Virus record (IMG/VR): IMGVR_UViG_3300027687_000057
Coordinates: 1 to 27,833 of that record
Strand: one strand, 5' to 3'
Length of the DNA stretch: 27,833 bases
From: a virus
Shown: positions 7,380 through 16,400 of the stretch, piece by piece
Layout of the letters: each line of letters starts with the position of its first letter
Position numbering within the stretch: position 1 is the first letter of the stretch
Notes under the pieces: model-generated
What the model saw: the letters and a program-made list of their open reading frames with translations, nothing else
Told to the model about the DNA's origin: nothing
The model's database searches: none
Program-made: the position numbers and the translations under genes

Positions 7380-8303
7380 ATGAATGAAATAACTACAATT
7401 AATGAAGATAACTATGCATCTATGGCTAAAGCTATGGGTCTACCAACACCTTCTGTAAATACACAGAAAAAGGCTAGTCTTTTAAATAGGTTCAGGGTTT
7501 GGCATAATCCTACTATGGGAAAGAAAAAGTTAGATGGTAAGGAGTTTAATACGGAAGTTGTTGAAGGTGGGCTATTTAGACTTGAAGTAGTGGGTGACCC
7601 TTCTACTTTTTACTTTGCAGAGAAGGTAAAGATAAGACCTTTCATGCAAAGGTTTATGTATAAAAGATTTATTATGGGTGTAGGTGATATACCAAATGCT
7701 TATAATAAAACTATTATGGCAGACACTTTAAATATAGATTTAAAAGATGATGCAGGTACATTCAACTGTGGTAAACCAGCAGGGTATGTAGAAGACTTTC
7801 AAGCATTACCTGAGAATACTAAGAAGTTAATTAAATCTATTAAGAGGAACAGGGTAATCTTTGGCATTGCTGAATTAATCAATCCTGTTCAAGGCATAGA
7901 TGGCGAAGAAGTAAAGGACTTACCTAGCTTTCCAATTATATGGGAGATTGATAATAGAGATGCATTTAAATCATTAGGTGATATCTTTACTAAGCTTTCT
8001 AAGATGGAGAGATTACCATTACAACATATGATAAACTTAGATGGTACTACAGGCTTTAGTACTAATAATGGTAGTAAGTATTATATTCCCAATGTTAATT
8101 TAGATTTAACTAAGAAGTTAGATATAGTTGAAGAAGACCATAAAACATTTGGAGACTTTATGGATTGGGTAAAGGTATATAATGATGGCATTGTTAAGAA
8201 GTGGGATGAGAAAGTATCTATAAGGCAGGATGAAGTATCTGAAGAAGATATGAATACTGTTGAAGCTTTTATAGATGTGGAAATGGAAGATGCTAATGCC
8301 TAG
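7380..8303 (+). CDS. Putative single-stranded DNA-binding protein
   Basis: A 307-residue protein of no family I can name with certainty. It sits between the polymerase and two recombination nucleases, where T7-like phages carry gene 2.5 (ssDNA-binding protein). Its C-terminus is strongly acidic (EVSEEDMNTVEAFIDVEMEDANA), the kind of tail by which phage SSBs contact polymerase and helicase. The central region has alternating beta-like segments, such as GLFRLEVVGDPSTFYFAEKVKIRPF, that could form an OB fold. AAAGGAG precedes ATG 7380, and a strong promoter lies just upstream, which fits a protein needed in large amounts. The SSB assignment is inference from tail, size and position. Confidence 0.55.
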   Translation: MNEITTINEDNYASMAKAMGLPTPSVNTQKKASLLNRFRVWHNPTMGKKKLDGKEFNTEVVEGGLFRLEVVGDPSTFYFAEKVKIRPFMQRFMYKRFIMGVGDIPNAYNKTIMADTLNIDLKDDAGTFNCGKPAGYVEDFQALPENTKKLIKSIKRNRVIFGIAELINPVQGIDGEEVKDLPSFPIIWEIDNRDAFKSLGDIFTKLSKMERLPLQHMINLDGTTGFSTNNGSKYYIPNVNLDLTKKLDIVEEDHKTFGDFMDWVKVYNDGIVKKWDEKVSIRQDEVSEEDMNTVEAFIDVEMEDANA

Positions 8304-9162
8304 TATGTCACACCCTGCTGAATTGTCCTTGCATCAGTATATGTCTGATGCTGTTAATGGTAAGTCTACTATGTCAGAAGAAGTTATTGAACAGGTAGGC
8401 AACGATGTAAAGGATGCATTGAGAAAACAATTTGGTGGGGGTCAAAATCGTGGTGACTTTCGCCTACGTATGTCCAACTTAGGCAGACCAACTTGCCAAC
8501 TATGGTTTGATAAAAATAAACCTGAAGTAGCCCTAGATAAACCTAATAGCTTTATGATGAATATGATGTTAGGTGATATAGTAGAAGCTGTGTTTAAAGG
8601 TTTATTAAAAGCATCAGGAGTTAAGTATGAAGAACCTGAACATGTATCATTAGAAGTAGATGGTACAAAAATTAATGGTACTTATGACTTAGTGATTAAT
8701 GATGCAGTTGATGATGTTAAGTCTGCTTCAGCTTGGTCTTATGATAATAAGTTTGAATCTTTTGAGACGTTAAGTCAGGGCGATGCATTTGGTTATATAG
8801 CACAACTTGTTGGCTACGCAAAAGCTGCTAAAAAGAAAGTTGGTGGTTGGTGGGTAGTCAACAAAGCTAATGGCAAGTTTAAATATGTGTCAGCTCAAAA
8901 TGTTGACGAACCTAAAGAGATGAACAAAATCAAAGCAACAGTTCAAAAAGTTAAAGATAATACATTTGAAAGGTGCTTTGAGCCAATAGAGGAGACGTTT
9001 AGAGGTAAGCCTACAGGCAATACTATACTAGGTATAAGTTGTGGGTTTTGTGACTATAGAAATGATTGTTGGGAAAACTTAAAAACTCTTCCATCTGTGA
9101 TGTCTAAAGCACAATTTCCTAAAGTAGTTAACTATGTAGAACTAAATAATGTCTCCTCATAA
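8296..9162 (+). CDS. RecB/Cas4-like PD-(D/E)XK exonuclease with probable Fe-S cluster
   Basis: About 288 residues from ATG 8296. The nuclease core shows GTYD (D131), D140-V-K142 and the RecB-family QLVGY motif (Q170, Y174). Four cysteines are placed as in Cas4 and AddB: C67 before the core, then C249-x2-C252-x5-C258 after it. This suggests a 4Fe-4S cluster clasping the nuclease fold. The likely role is 5'-end resection in recombination or degradation of host DNA, in the slot of T7 gene 6. The start is uncertain: in-frame ATGs occur at 8275, 8290, 8296 and 8305. GGAAG at 8285-8289 favours 8296. The gene overlaps both neighbours. Confidence 0.85.
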   Translation: MPSMSHPAELSLHQYMSDAVNGKSTMSEEVIEQVGNDVKDALRKQFGGGQNRGDFRLRMSNLGRPTCQLWFDKNKPEVALDKPNSFMMNMMLGDIVEAVFKGLLKASGVKYEEPEHVSLEVDGTKINGTYDLVINDAVDDVKSASAWSYDNKFESFETLSQGDAFGYIAQLVGYAKAAKKKVGGWWVVNKANGKFKYVSAQNVDEPKEMNKIKATVQKVKDNTFERCFEPIEETFRGKPTGNTILGISCGFCDYRNDCWENLKTLPSVMSKAQFPKVVNYVELNNVSS

Positions 9163-9607
9163 AATAAGAAGAGAAGCTATAAAGTATGGGTATAGGAGTG
9201 GCTTAGAGCATAAGTTATCACAGTATCTTGACTCGCTTAAACATAAGTATCAATATGAAAGCATCAAGATTGAATGGGAAGACTTAGCCTATCGCACCTA
9301 TACCCCTGACTTTATACTTGAGAATGGTATCATCATAGAAACTAAAGGTAGGTTTCTAGTAGCAGACAGAAGAAAACATTTAGCTATACAAAAGCAACAT
9401 CCTAAATTAGACATTAGGTTTGTATTTACAAATAGTAAAAGTAAATTAAATAAAGGAGCAAAGTCTACATATGAACAGTGGTGTATAAAACACAAATTTA
9501 GATACTACGATAGAATCATACCTGAAGATTGGTTAAAAGAAAAAGGTAAAAACAAACATCCTGAATTTATAAAATTCGTAGGAGCAAAAGTGAGGAGAGA
9601 AAAATGA
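9149..9607 (+). CDS. T7-type endonuclease I (Holliday junction resolvase)
   Basis: A 152-residue protein, close to the 149 residues of T7 gp3. The catalytic set of the family is clear: E20 (SGLEHKL), D54 (YTPDF), E64 and K66 (IIIETKGRF). These correspond to E20, D55, E65 and K67 of T7 endonuclease I. The C-terminal part is very basic (KEKGKNKHPEFIKFVGAKVRREK), consistent with binding branched DNA. The enzyme resolves branched replication and recombination intermediates before packaging and helps degrade host DNA. It overlaps the upstream exonuclease gene by 14 bases and the next gene by four, so the recombination genes form one translationally linked unit. Confidence 0.92.
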   Translation: MSPHKIRREAIKYGYRSGLEHKLSQYLDSLKHKYQYESIKIEWEDLAYRTYTPDFILENGIIIETKGRFLVADRRKHLAIQKQHPKLDIRFVFTNSKSKLNKGAKSTYEQWCIKHKFRYYDRIIPEDWLKEKGKNKHPEFIKFVGAKVRREK

Positions 9608-9945
9608 CAATACAAATGGATAATAAAGGTAATCATTTCTTCATAGAAATAGTTCCTAACATTGATGATACAGGCAAATGGTTAGGAGAGTTTCAATTAG
9701 TAATAAATGCTAGAAAAACTAATATTGATGACGATAGCTTCTATCAACTAGAACAGTTATGCCAAATGGGATGTGCTGCCCTTTCACTAATGGAAGAGGA
9801 CAAGGATATTCAAAATAAAGTGTATGATTATATGGAAAGTCCTGAAACTATAACTAATAAAAGTGTTCCTAAAAATACAGCCTTAATACATGAGGTATCA
9901 GATAACGTTATATCTGTAAAATTTGATAAGGGTATTAAGAGTTGA
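9604..9945 (+). CDS. Hypothetical protein (113 aa)
   Basis: A 113-residue acidic protein beginning MTIQMDNKGNHFFIEIVPNIDD. It has an alpha/beta look with a helical middle (YQLEQLCQMGCAALSLMEED) and a C-terminal beta segment (HEVSDNVISVKFDKG). AGGAG precedes ATG 9604, which overlaps the endonuclease stop. I recognise no family and no motif. It is the last gene of the replication and recombination unit before the promoter at 9942. Confidence 0.65.
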   Translation: MTIQMDNKGNHFFIEIVPNIDDTGKWLGEFQLVINARKTNIDDDSFYQLEQLCQMGCAALSLMEEDKDIQNKVYDYMESPETITNKSVPKNTALIHEVSDNVISVKFDKGIKS

Positions 9946-9970
9946 CACTAGCTAAAGGGGAGTATATAAA
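9942..9970 (+). promoter_or_regulatory. Sigma70-type promoter for the nucleotide-metabolism unit
   Basis: TTGACA (9942-9947), a 17-base spacer and TATAAA (9965-9970, five of six). The -35 box overlaps the stop codon of the preceding gene. Its first three bases (TTG) could be mistaken for a start codon. The predicted transcript begins near 9977 and would cover DUF3310, the 55-residue protein, the RNR gene and probably everything to MazG. Confidence 0.75.
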
Positions 9971-10022
9971 AGATATGAGACACATGGAATACATGAAACA
10001 CCTAGCAGAAAAGGAGACAGCA

Positions 10023-10256
10023 ATGAAATACAACAAAGATGATGACATGGTTAATCATCCTGAACATTATAACAAAGCAGGTATTGAAACTATTGATGCC
10101 TTAGAAGCTATGTTAGGTGATGGATTTGAAGCCTATCTACAAGGTAATATTATGAAATACTTATGGCGATACAAGTATAAGAATGGCTTAGAAGATTTAA
10201 AGAAAGCTGAGTGGTACTTACATAAATTAATAGAGGTCAAAGATGTCAAAAGTTAA
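10023..10256 (+). CDS. DUF3310 family protein (T7 gp1.7-like)
   Basis: A 77-residue protein with the full DUF3310 signature: NHPEHYNKAGIETIDALEAM, then GNIMKYLWRYKYKNGLEDLKKAEWYLHKLI. This family includes the nucleotide kinase-like region of T7 gp1.7, which phosphorylates dTMP and dGMP, though most short members are untested. It fits the neighbouring nucleotide genes. I chose ATG 10023 because AAGGAG ends seven bases upstream. Longer in-frame starts at 9942 (TTG) and 9975 fall within or at the edge of the promoter. It overlaps the next gene by 14 bases. Confidence 0.88.
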   Translation: MKYNKDDDMVNHPEHYNKAGIETIDALEAMLGDGFEAYLQGNIMKYLWRYKYKNGLEDLKKAEWYLHKLIEVKDVKS

Positions 10257-10410
10257 AATTATGATGAGTATTTCTGTAGACCCTGACGAATATTCAGTAC
10301 CCTCTGATGGCAGAATAGGCGAAGAAATAGAAGACTATATTACTGATGTAATACACGAGTTAGACGGAGTTAAAATTACAAGCATAAGAAGTATAACTGA
10401 GGAGACATAA
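10243..10410 (+). CDS. Small acidic hypothetical protein (55 aa)
   Basis: A 55-residue frame starting MSKVKIMMSISVDPDEYSVP and ending GVKITSIRSITEET. The pattern is a short beta strand, an acidic loop, a helix (GEEIEDYITDVIHEL) and a second strand, as in many small ferredoxin-like phage proteins. GAGG lies upstream of ATG 10243 inside the DUF3310 gene, and the RNR gene begins one base after its stop. Its own final codons contain GGAG, which serves as the RNR ribosome binding site. Function unknown. Confidence 0.65.
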   Translation: MSKVKIMMSISVDPDEYSVPSDGRIGEEIEDYITDVIHELDGVKITSIRSITEET

Positions 10411-10411
10411 A

Positions 10412-12343
10412 ATGATAAATAACTTTCTACCAACAGACTATCAGAACTTCATAGCACTCTCTCGCTATGCTAGATGGAAAGAAGATGAACAAAGAAGAGA
10501 GAATTGGGGTGAAACTGTAGACAGATACTTTGACTATATGACTACTCATCTTAAAAAGAACCATCAATATACTATGACCAAAGCATTAACTAACATGCTT
10601 AAAGAGCAGATACTTTCTCTTGGTGTAATGCCTAGCATGAGAGCCTTGATGACATCAGGACCTGCTTTAGACAGATGTCATGTAGGTGGTTATAATTGTA
10701 GTTATATACCTGTAGATAGCCCACGAGCCTTTGACGAATGTATGTATGTATTAATGTGTGGTACAGGTGTTGGTTTCTCTGTTGAACGTGAGGTTGTAGA
10801 CAAGTTACCTATAGTAAATGAGCATTTTGAAGACAGCACTACTATCATCAAAGTTGGAGATAGCAGACCGGGTTGGGCAAGAGGATTGAGAGAACTAATA
10901 GCTATGCTATATGCAGGGCAAGTTCCTACATGGGATATGTCAGAGGTCAGACCAGCAGGTGCTAGGCTCAAGACCTTTGGTGGTAGAGCATCAGGACCAC
11001 AGCCATTAGTAGAGTTGTTTCAATTTTGTATTGACATATTTAAGAGTGCCAAAGGTAGAAGACTATTTCCTATTGAGTGTCATGATATCATGTGTAAGAT
11101 TGGTGAAGTAGTTGTAGTAGGTGGTGTTAGACGTTCTGCTCTCATCTCACTATCTAACTTAGGTGATGACCAAATGAGACATGCCAAGTCAGGTCAATGG
11201 TGGGAGAATGAAGGACAGAGAGCATTAGCTAATAACTCTGTAGCATTTAAAGGTAAGCCTGAGATGGGTACATTCATGAGAGAGTGGACTGCATTATACG
11301 AATCTAAGTCAGGGGAACGTGGTATCTTCAATAGACAGGCTGCCAAAGTGAAAGCATTAGAGAATGGCAGAAGAGATGCTGACCATTACTTTGGATGTAA
11401 TCCTTGTAGTGAAATAATACTAAGACCATATCAGTTCTGTAATCTTACTGAGGTGGTAGCACGTTCAGTAGACACGTTAGATATACTCAAAGAAAAGGTT
11501 AGACTAGCTACTATTCTTGGTACATTTCAATCCACTCTTACAAACTTTAAGTACTTACGTAAGATATGGAAAGATAATACAGAGGAGGAAAGACTATTAG
11601 GAGTTTCCCTAACAGGTATATTAGATTGTCCTACACTCAATAATGTATACTATGAATTAGATGACGTACTTGAACAGCTAAGAGCAGTAGCAGTAGAAAC
11701 TAACAAGAAGATTGCTAAAGAATTAGGCATACAACAGTCAACTGCTATTACTTGTGTCAAACCTAGTGGTACAGTTAGTCAATTAGTTGACAGTGCATCA
11801 GGAATACATGCAAGACATAGTGACTACTACGTTAGAACTGTACGTGGAGATAACAAAGACCCACTAACACAGTTCATGAAACAGAGTGGCATACCATTTG
11901 AACCTGACGTTATGAAGCCTGACAGCACAACTGTGTTTAGTTTCCCTATGAAAGCTCCTGATGGTGCAATCACGAGGACAGCTATGACAGCAATAGAGCA
12001 GTTAAAGTTTTGGCTAGTCTATCAAAGACATTGGTGTGAACACAAACCATCTGTTACTATATCCGTTAAAGAAGACGAGTGGATGGAAGTAGGAGCATGG
12101 GTGTATGAAAACTTTGATGAAGTATCAGGCATATCTTTCTTACCGTTTAGTGAGCATACATACCAACAAGCACCTTATCAAGATATAGATGCTGATAAGT
12201 ATGCCAAGTTAATGGAGACTATGCCTAAAGCTATTGATTGGAGTAAACTAAAAGACTTTGAAAAAGAAGATACGACTAGTGGTGGAAGAGAGTTAGCTTG
12301 CACAGCAGATGCTTGTGAAATGGTTGACTTGGTGTCTAACTGA
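10412..12343 (+). CDS. Monomeric class II (B12-dependent) ribonucleoside-triphosphate reductase
   Basis: A 643-residue enzyme that converts ribonucleotides to deoxyribonucleotides with adenosylcobalamin. Its active-site motif is C329-N330-P-C332-S-E334, in which C332 is the expected thiyl radical residue with catalytic N330 and E334. C96 (GGYNCSY) and C343 (QFCNLTE) fit the reducing pair. The C-terminal relay is C630-x4-C635 (LACTADACEM). The layout matches the Lactobacillus RTPR type, but it is about 100 residues shorter than that enzyme, so part of an allosteric or insertion region may be missing. Phages use RNR to recycle host ribonucleotides for their own DNA. It depends on cobalamin supplied by the host. 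Confidence 0.93.
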   Translation: MINNFLPTDYQNFIALSRYARWKEDEQRRENWGETVDRYFDYMTTHLKKNHQYTMTKALTNMLKEQILSLGVMPSMRALMTSGPALDRCHVGGYNCSYIPVDSPRAFDECMYVLMCGTGVGFSVEREVVDKLPIVNEHFEDSTTIIKVGDSRPGWARGLRELIAMLYAGQVPTWDMSEVRPAGARLKTFGGRASGPQPLVELFQFCIDIFKSAKGRRLFPIECHDIMCKIGEVVVVGGVRRSALISLSNLGDDQMRHAKSGQWWENEGQRALANNSVAFKGKPEMGTFMREWTALYESKSGERGIFNRQAAKVKALENGRRDADHYFGCNPCSEIILRPYQFCNLTEVVARSVDTLDILKEKVRLATILGTFQSTLTNFKYLRKIWKDNTEEERLLGVSLTGILDCPTLNNVYYELDDVLEQLRAVAVETNKKIAKELGIQQSTAITCVKPSGTVSQLVDSASGIHARHSDYYVRTVRGDNKDPLTQFMKQSGIPFEPDVMKPDSTTVFSFPMKAPDGAITRTAMTAIEQLKFWLVYQRHWCEHKPSVTISVKEDEWMEVGAWVYENFDEVSGISFLPFSEHTYQQAPYQDIDADKYAKLMETMPKAIDWSKLKDFEKEDTTSGGRELACTADACEMVDLVSN

Positions 12344-12498
12344 TGGTAGAATCACCTGAAATGTTATGGTGGCAATGGTGGTTAATTACTGCTATTTCCA
12401 TCAACACCACTATAAACACTATAGTATTCTTTAAAGGTAGAAAACTACATATAAAAGAAATGCTACACCTTAAACCTAAAACAAAAAAGGAGAAGTAA
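12343..12498 (+). CDS. Small Trp-rich membrane protein (51 aa)
   Basis: A 51-residue frame whose ATG overlaps the RNR stop codon by one base (TGATG). A Trp-rich head (MLWWQWW) leads into a hydrophobic segment LITAISINTTINTIVFF, about one membrane span, followed by a very basic tail (KGRKLHIKEM, KPKTKKEK). The positive-inside rule puts the C-terminus in the cytoplasm. The AAAAAAGGAG at its end provides the binding site of the next gene. No family is recognised. Confidence 0.6.
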   Translation: MVESPEMLWWQWWLITAISINTTINTIVFFKGRKLHIKEMLHLKPKTKKEK

Positions 12499-12912
12499 AT
12501 GGAAAACCTACAGCCTAGCACAGAGAATAGAAAAAAGTTTGACCTAGATTTAGAGTATGGTCAAGTAAGAGAAAAACAAGTAGCTGATATGCTACAAGGT
12601 AAAAAGATTGAAGTTAAGAGTGAGAGAGGTATGTGGCAGAAGACAGGTAACATAGCTATAGAGTTTGAAAGTTATGGTAAACCTAGTGGTATAGCAGCTA
12701 CGGAATCAGACTATTGGTTTCACAATCTATGTGTAGGAGAAGAAACATTCTGCACCTTAGTCTTTGATGTTAAAAGCTTGAAGAAAATTATAGATAAGCT
12801 TGACACAAAGAAGTGGGTAGCAGGTGGAGATAACAAAGCAAGTAAAATGTATTTACTTAACCTACAAAAACTATTTTCTTCAGATGTAATTAAAACCTTT
12901 AAAGGAGTATAA
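12499..12912 (+). CDS. Putative PD-(D/E)XK nuclease-like protein (137 aa)
   Basis: A 137-residue protein whose N-terminal half shows the spacing of a small PD-(D/E)XK nuclease. A conserved acidic helix (FDLDLEYGQVREKQVADML) is followed by I-E38-V-K40-SERG and then a beta strand, GNIAIEFE. The E-V-K fits the (D/E)XK part; the preceding acidic residue could be D15 or D17. The C-terminal half (KWVAGGDNKASKMYLLNL) is not recognised. Similar short proteins are widespread in marine phages, usually unannotated. A DNA-processing role is inference. Its start follows the previous stop directly. Confidence 0.55.
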   Translation: MENLQPSTENRKKFDLDLEYGQVREKQVADMLQGKKIEVKSERGMWQKTGNIAIEFESYGKPSGIAATESDYWFHNLCVGEETFCTLVFDVKSLKKIIDKLDTKKWVAGGDNKASKMYLLNLQKLFSSDVIKTFKGV

Positions 12913-12917
12913 GTATT

Positions 12918-13148
12918 ATGAAAAAACAAAGAAATCCAAATCTAAGTAAATATGATGCACCTCTAAAAATACAATTTAGTAGGGGTATGAGTGACTTTAA
13001 GAGGGGTAAAGTCAATAATCCTTACCCTGTTAATACTATGCAAGAACGTGAATGGCTTAGGGGTTTTAACATCTCATATTTTCATACATTAGAAAAGGTT
13101 AAACGCAATGAAACTAGAAGAAGAAGCGAGAAAATACATGCAGGATAA
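12918..13148 (+). CDS. Rmf/CrpP-like small basic protein
   Basis: A 76-residue basic protein. Its core FSRGMSDFKRGKVNNPYP, then a gap and EWLRGF, matches the order of key residues in ribosome modulation factor (Rmf): G-x-x-x-x-x-x-G, an N/C-P-Y turn and a W-x-x-G-aromatic helix. Here these are G23, G30, N34-P-Y36, W46 and G49-F50. Rmf dimerises and silences bacterial ribosomes; phage and plasmid proteins of the Rmf/CrpP group have mixed or unknown roles. The Cys of Rmf before Pro-Tyr is Asn here. The 3' end overlaps the MazG gene by 41 bases. The match is by eye and needs a profile search. Confidence 0.6.
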   Translation: MKKQRNPNLSKYDAPLKIQFSRGMSDFKRGKVNNPYPVNTMQEREWLRGFNISYFHTLEKVKRNETRRRSEKIHAG

Positions 13149-13497
13149 GCTAATAATAACTGAAGTCATAACTCCTGACTTATACGAAAGGTTAGCAGGA
13201 GAGACAGCTATCTTCCCAAAAGAAAAAGCCTTAGAGTATTTAGCTCTAGGCTTGACTAGTGAAGCAGGTGAAGTTGCAGGTAAAGTAAAAAAACTTATAC
13301 GTGATGGAGAAGATAAGGAAGGCTTTGAGTTAAAGAAGATTGCCATATCACACGAGATAGGTGATGTACTTTGGTACTGTGCTATGATGGCTAGAGAGGT
13401 TGGTGTTCCATTGAATACTATTATGCAAGAAAACTTGTTAAAGTTGCATAGTAGGAAGGAACGTGGAACATTACATGGTTCAGGAGATGAACGTTAG
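13108..13497 (+). CDS. mazG: MazG-like nucleotide pyrophosphohydrolase
   Basis: A 129-residue all-alpha NTP pyrophosphatase of the MazG superfamily. It shows LTSE52-AGE55-VAGKVKK and, after a short loop, E83-IGD86-VLWYCAMMA. Together these give the Mg-binding E-x2-E and E-x2-D pattern, followed by a Lys/Arg-rich ENLLKLHSRKERG segment. Such enzymes hydrolyse non-canonical or excess NTPs. In marine phages they have been proposed to adjust (p)ppGpp or dNTP pools; which applies here cannot be told from sequence. It is the last + strand gene and its stop lies one base from the end of the convergent gene block. Confidence 0.9.
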   Translation: MKLEEEARKYMQDKLIITEVITPDLYERLAGETAIFPKEKALEYLALGLTSEAGEVAGKVKKLIRDGEDKEGFELKKIAISHEIGDVLWYCAMMAREVGVPLNTIMQENLLKLHSRKERGTLHGSGDER

Positions 13498-13498
13498 T

Positions 13499-16400
13499 TT
13501 ATTGTATAGAGCCTTTTACATCTTTACCTAAAGCAAGAAATTCTTGGTCTTCTTTACCAAACATTTCTATGTAATACTCAATACCTTTTAGGTAATCTCC
13601 TGTAGTCTTGTCATGATTTTTATGTATATACAGGCTTTCACCTTCTTTATATTTGTATCTCTCCGTCACAATATCTCGTTTTTCTGCCGGAAGGGATATG
13701 AATATAGCTTTTAATTTCCTGTTTCTATCTACAGGGGTATCATTCATTAAAGGTTGTAATACCTTTACTCTAGACAATGTTCTATATTCATTTATTAAAC
13801 TTCTTAACTCATATCTTTTTAGTTTATCTGTTTCTAACTTGTTATAATCTTCACTTAATATATAGGGAAGTACATATTTATCCATACTATAACCCATCTC
13901 ACCTTTTGCTAAATTAGCGAATGGTGCATCTCCTTTTATCTTTCTTGGTGCATACTCACGATAATCAAATCTTAATCTTGCCATTTCATTTTCAACTGCT
14001 GTTCTAGTTTCTTGCTCGTTAAAACCTGTTAGCATTTTCATAAACGGATTTACATTATATAATGGTTTATTTCTTGATGGTCTATACACAGGTATATCAC
14101 CTTCTTCAGGCTCATACTTATTAGGCAATGACCTAGTGGCTTGCTTCAACATGTATTCTACCATATCTACACTAGAATTATCTTGCACAACTCTGTATGC
14201 AGGGTCTAATATAGTTCCTGCTATATCCTTTAACATACCTGCTGGAACAAGAGCAGAGTTAAAAAAGTTACCTGCAAACTTAAACATAACTTCGTCTAGT
14301 GTCATATCAGAAGGACCACCAACGTCTTTTGAATTTATAATTGAATCAACAGAACTGTCTACTATCCATAAACCTGAACCACCTTTAGCAGAGCCACCTA
14401 AGAAAGCATTTATAGCATCTCTAGGTTTACCACTAATACCAACAGCAACTTTGTCATTATCGTGTAATTGAGGTAAATCCATGCCTAAAACACTTCCTTG
14501 TTTTTTAGGACCTGTGTGCCTGTACAACCAATCAGCAATCCAAGCAGCTCCCATAAAAGGACCTAATGCTGCTTCCAAGTTATATGTAGAACCACCTATT
14601 TTAAATTCGTATGGTCCTGTATTCTCATCACCAAATTTATTACGTATTCCATAAAAAGCTGCTATAGTGGCTAAACCACTTAGTTGCTTTCCTATAGCTT
14701 CATCATCTAAGGCTAGTCTAGTACTAAAAGATTCTAGTCCAATATCAACACCACGTACACCCTTTTTACCACCTTTTTTATTTAGTATTCCACCAAAGTT
14801 TATTAGTCCTAATATAGGAGCATGTTCGTATTGAAATATGAGTTGATTAACTAAGTATCTAGGGAAGGGAACAATGGAAGAAAAAAGTATATTCTTAGAT
14901 GCACCAGAAATAAATGAATCAGCAAGTTTATTAAAACCACCTTCTTTACTAGCAAACTTACCTGTTTGATAAGAGAACTCTAATGCTTTTTCCATAGCTT
15001 CACCAATAGCTTTAGGGTCAAGCTGACTAAATTTACCTATGGTTTTACCTGCTTTTGCAGGGTCTAAATAACTATCTTCAAAAAATCCTTTTAGTCCACC
15101 CTTTATATTATTAGCATACATATATTTATCTATTTCTCTAGAAAATATAGCACGTTTAAATAAATTATCACTCATAGTATTAAGTACGTTAGCCATTCTA
15201 GCTACTTTAACAATACCACCTTCTGTACTTACTTCTTCTCCAATATCACCCATTTCTCTAAATAACATTTTGGCTGTGTCGCTGTCAGCAAATCTTTTAT
15301 CTCTAAACAATAATTCTAAAGCTTCTGTTTCCCAAGACTTTGTACCAAGCCACAAGTCCTTCATATAAGCAGACTGCCCACCTGTTCTCATTTGTGCTAA
15401 TCCTTTAGCAACAGAACGAGATGCTTCTTTAGCCATATCCCTGTTTGCTAGACCTATTAAACCTTGTCCACCAGCTTTAGTAACATTATATAAACCTGCA
15501 CCTAGATTATCTAGTGCATAGACATAATTTCTCATATATCCATTAGTTGTATTACGTGCTGTTGTAGCAGTTTGAATTGTCATAAAACCAATACGAGCTT
15601 TATTTAATGCAGGTAAACCTAACCATTGACTCATAACATTTCTTACCCTAGAGCCTACAGCTTTTTCACTTTCTTCTAAAGCTTTTTTAGCAGGGGTCAT
15701 TATATCTGAAAGGTTAATTAATTTTTGGTCAACCTCAGTTAATTCTTTTAATAATTGTTCTTTTTCTTTTTTGGCTAACTTACCTGCTTTACCTAATAAT
15801 CTACCTGCCTGACTGTACTCTTCCACAAGTAAAGAAGAAAGTTGATTCATGGATAACCCATGTTCATCTAATATTTTAAGTATACCAACATCTGTAATCT
15901 TACCATTAGTCAAACCACGTGCTAATCTAGATGTAATTCGTTCTTCTGCTAGTGCATCCTTACCCTTTTTAGTTTTTACTGTTTTTACTATAGGGTCTAC
16001 TTTTGCTAATATCTTAGATGCGGCAGAAGCAATATTGTCGTGAAACTTTTCTTCTAGTGTAGGTACAAACTTACCTGATATAAATTCTAAGTCTCCTGCC
16101 AAACCACCTTCAGGTGTCTTCATCTTCTTACCTTCAGCTATCTTTTCAGGAACAGTATCTAATAAAGACAATTTACGTTTTATCTTTTTAAAATCACCTG
16201 CTGTTTTTCTGTTTGTTTTTGTTTTAGTTGTTATGTTTTTGTGTACAGATTCAATAACTTTAGACTCTTTACCTATAGCAACCTGTCTTATCTGTTCTGC
16301 TACATTTGAGCTTAAAGTACGTTTAGTTCCAGTTATAGCACCTATAGTTCCACTACCCAATAAACTAAAGGATGTTGCCAAACCAATATTACTTAAACTA

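Noticed and set aside
9942-10022. TTG start giving a 27-residue longer DUF3310 protein
   Set aside because: The TTG is the beginning of a perfect -35 box followed by a -10 box. ATG 10023 has its own ribosome binding site and begins just before the conserved domain.
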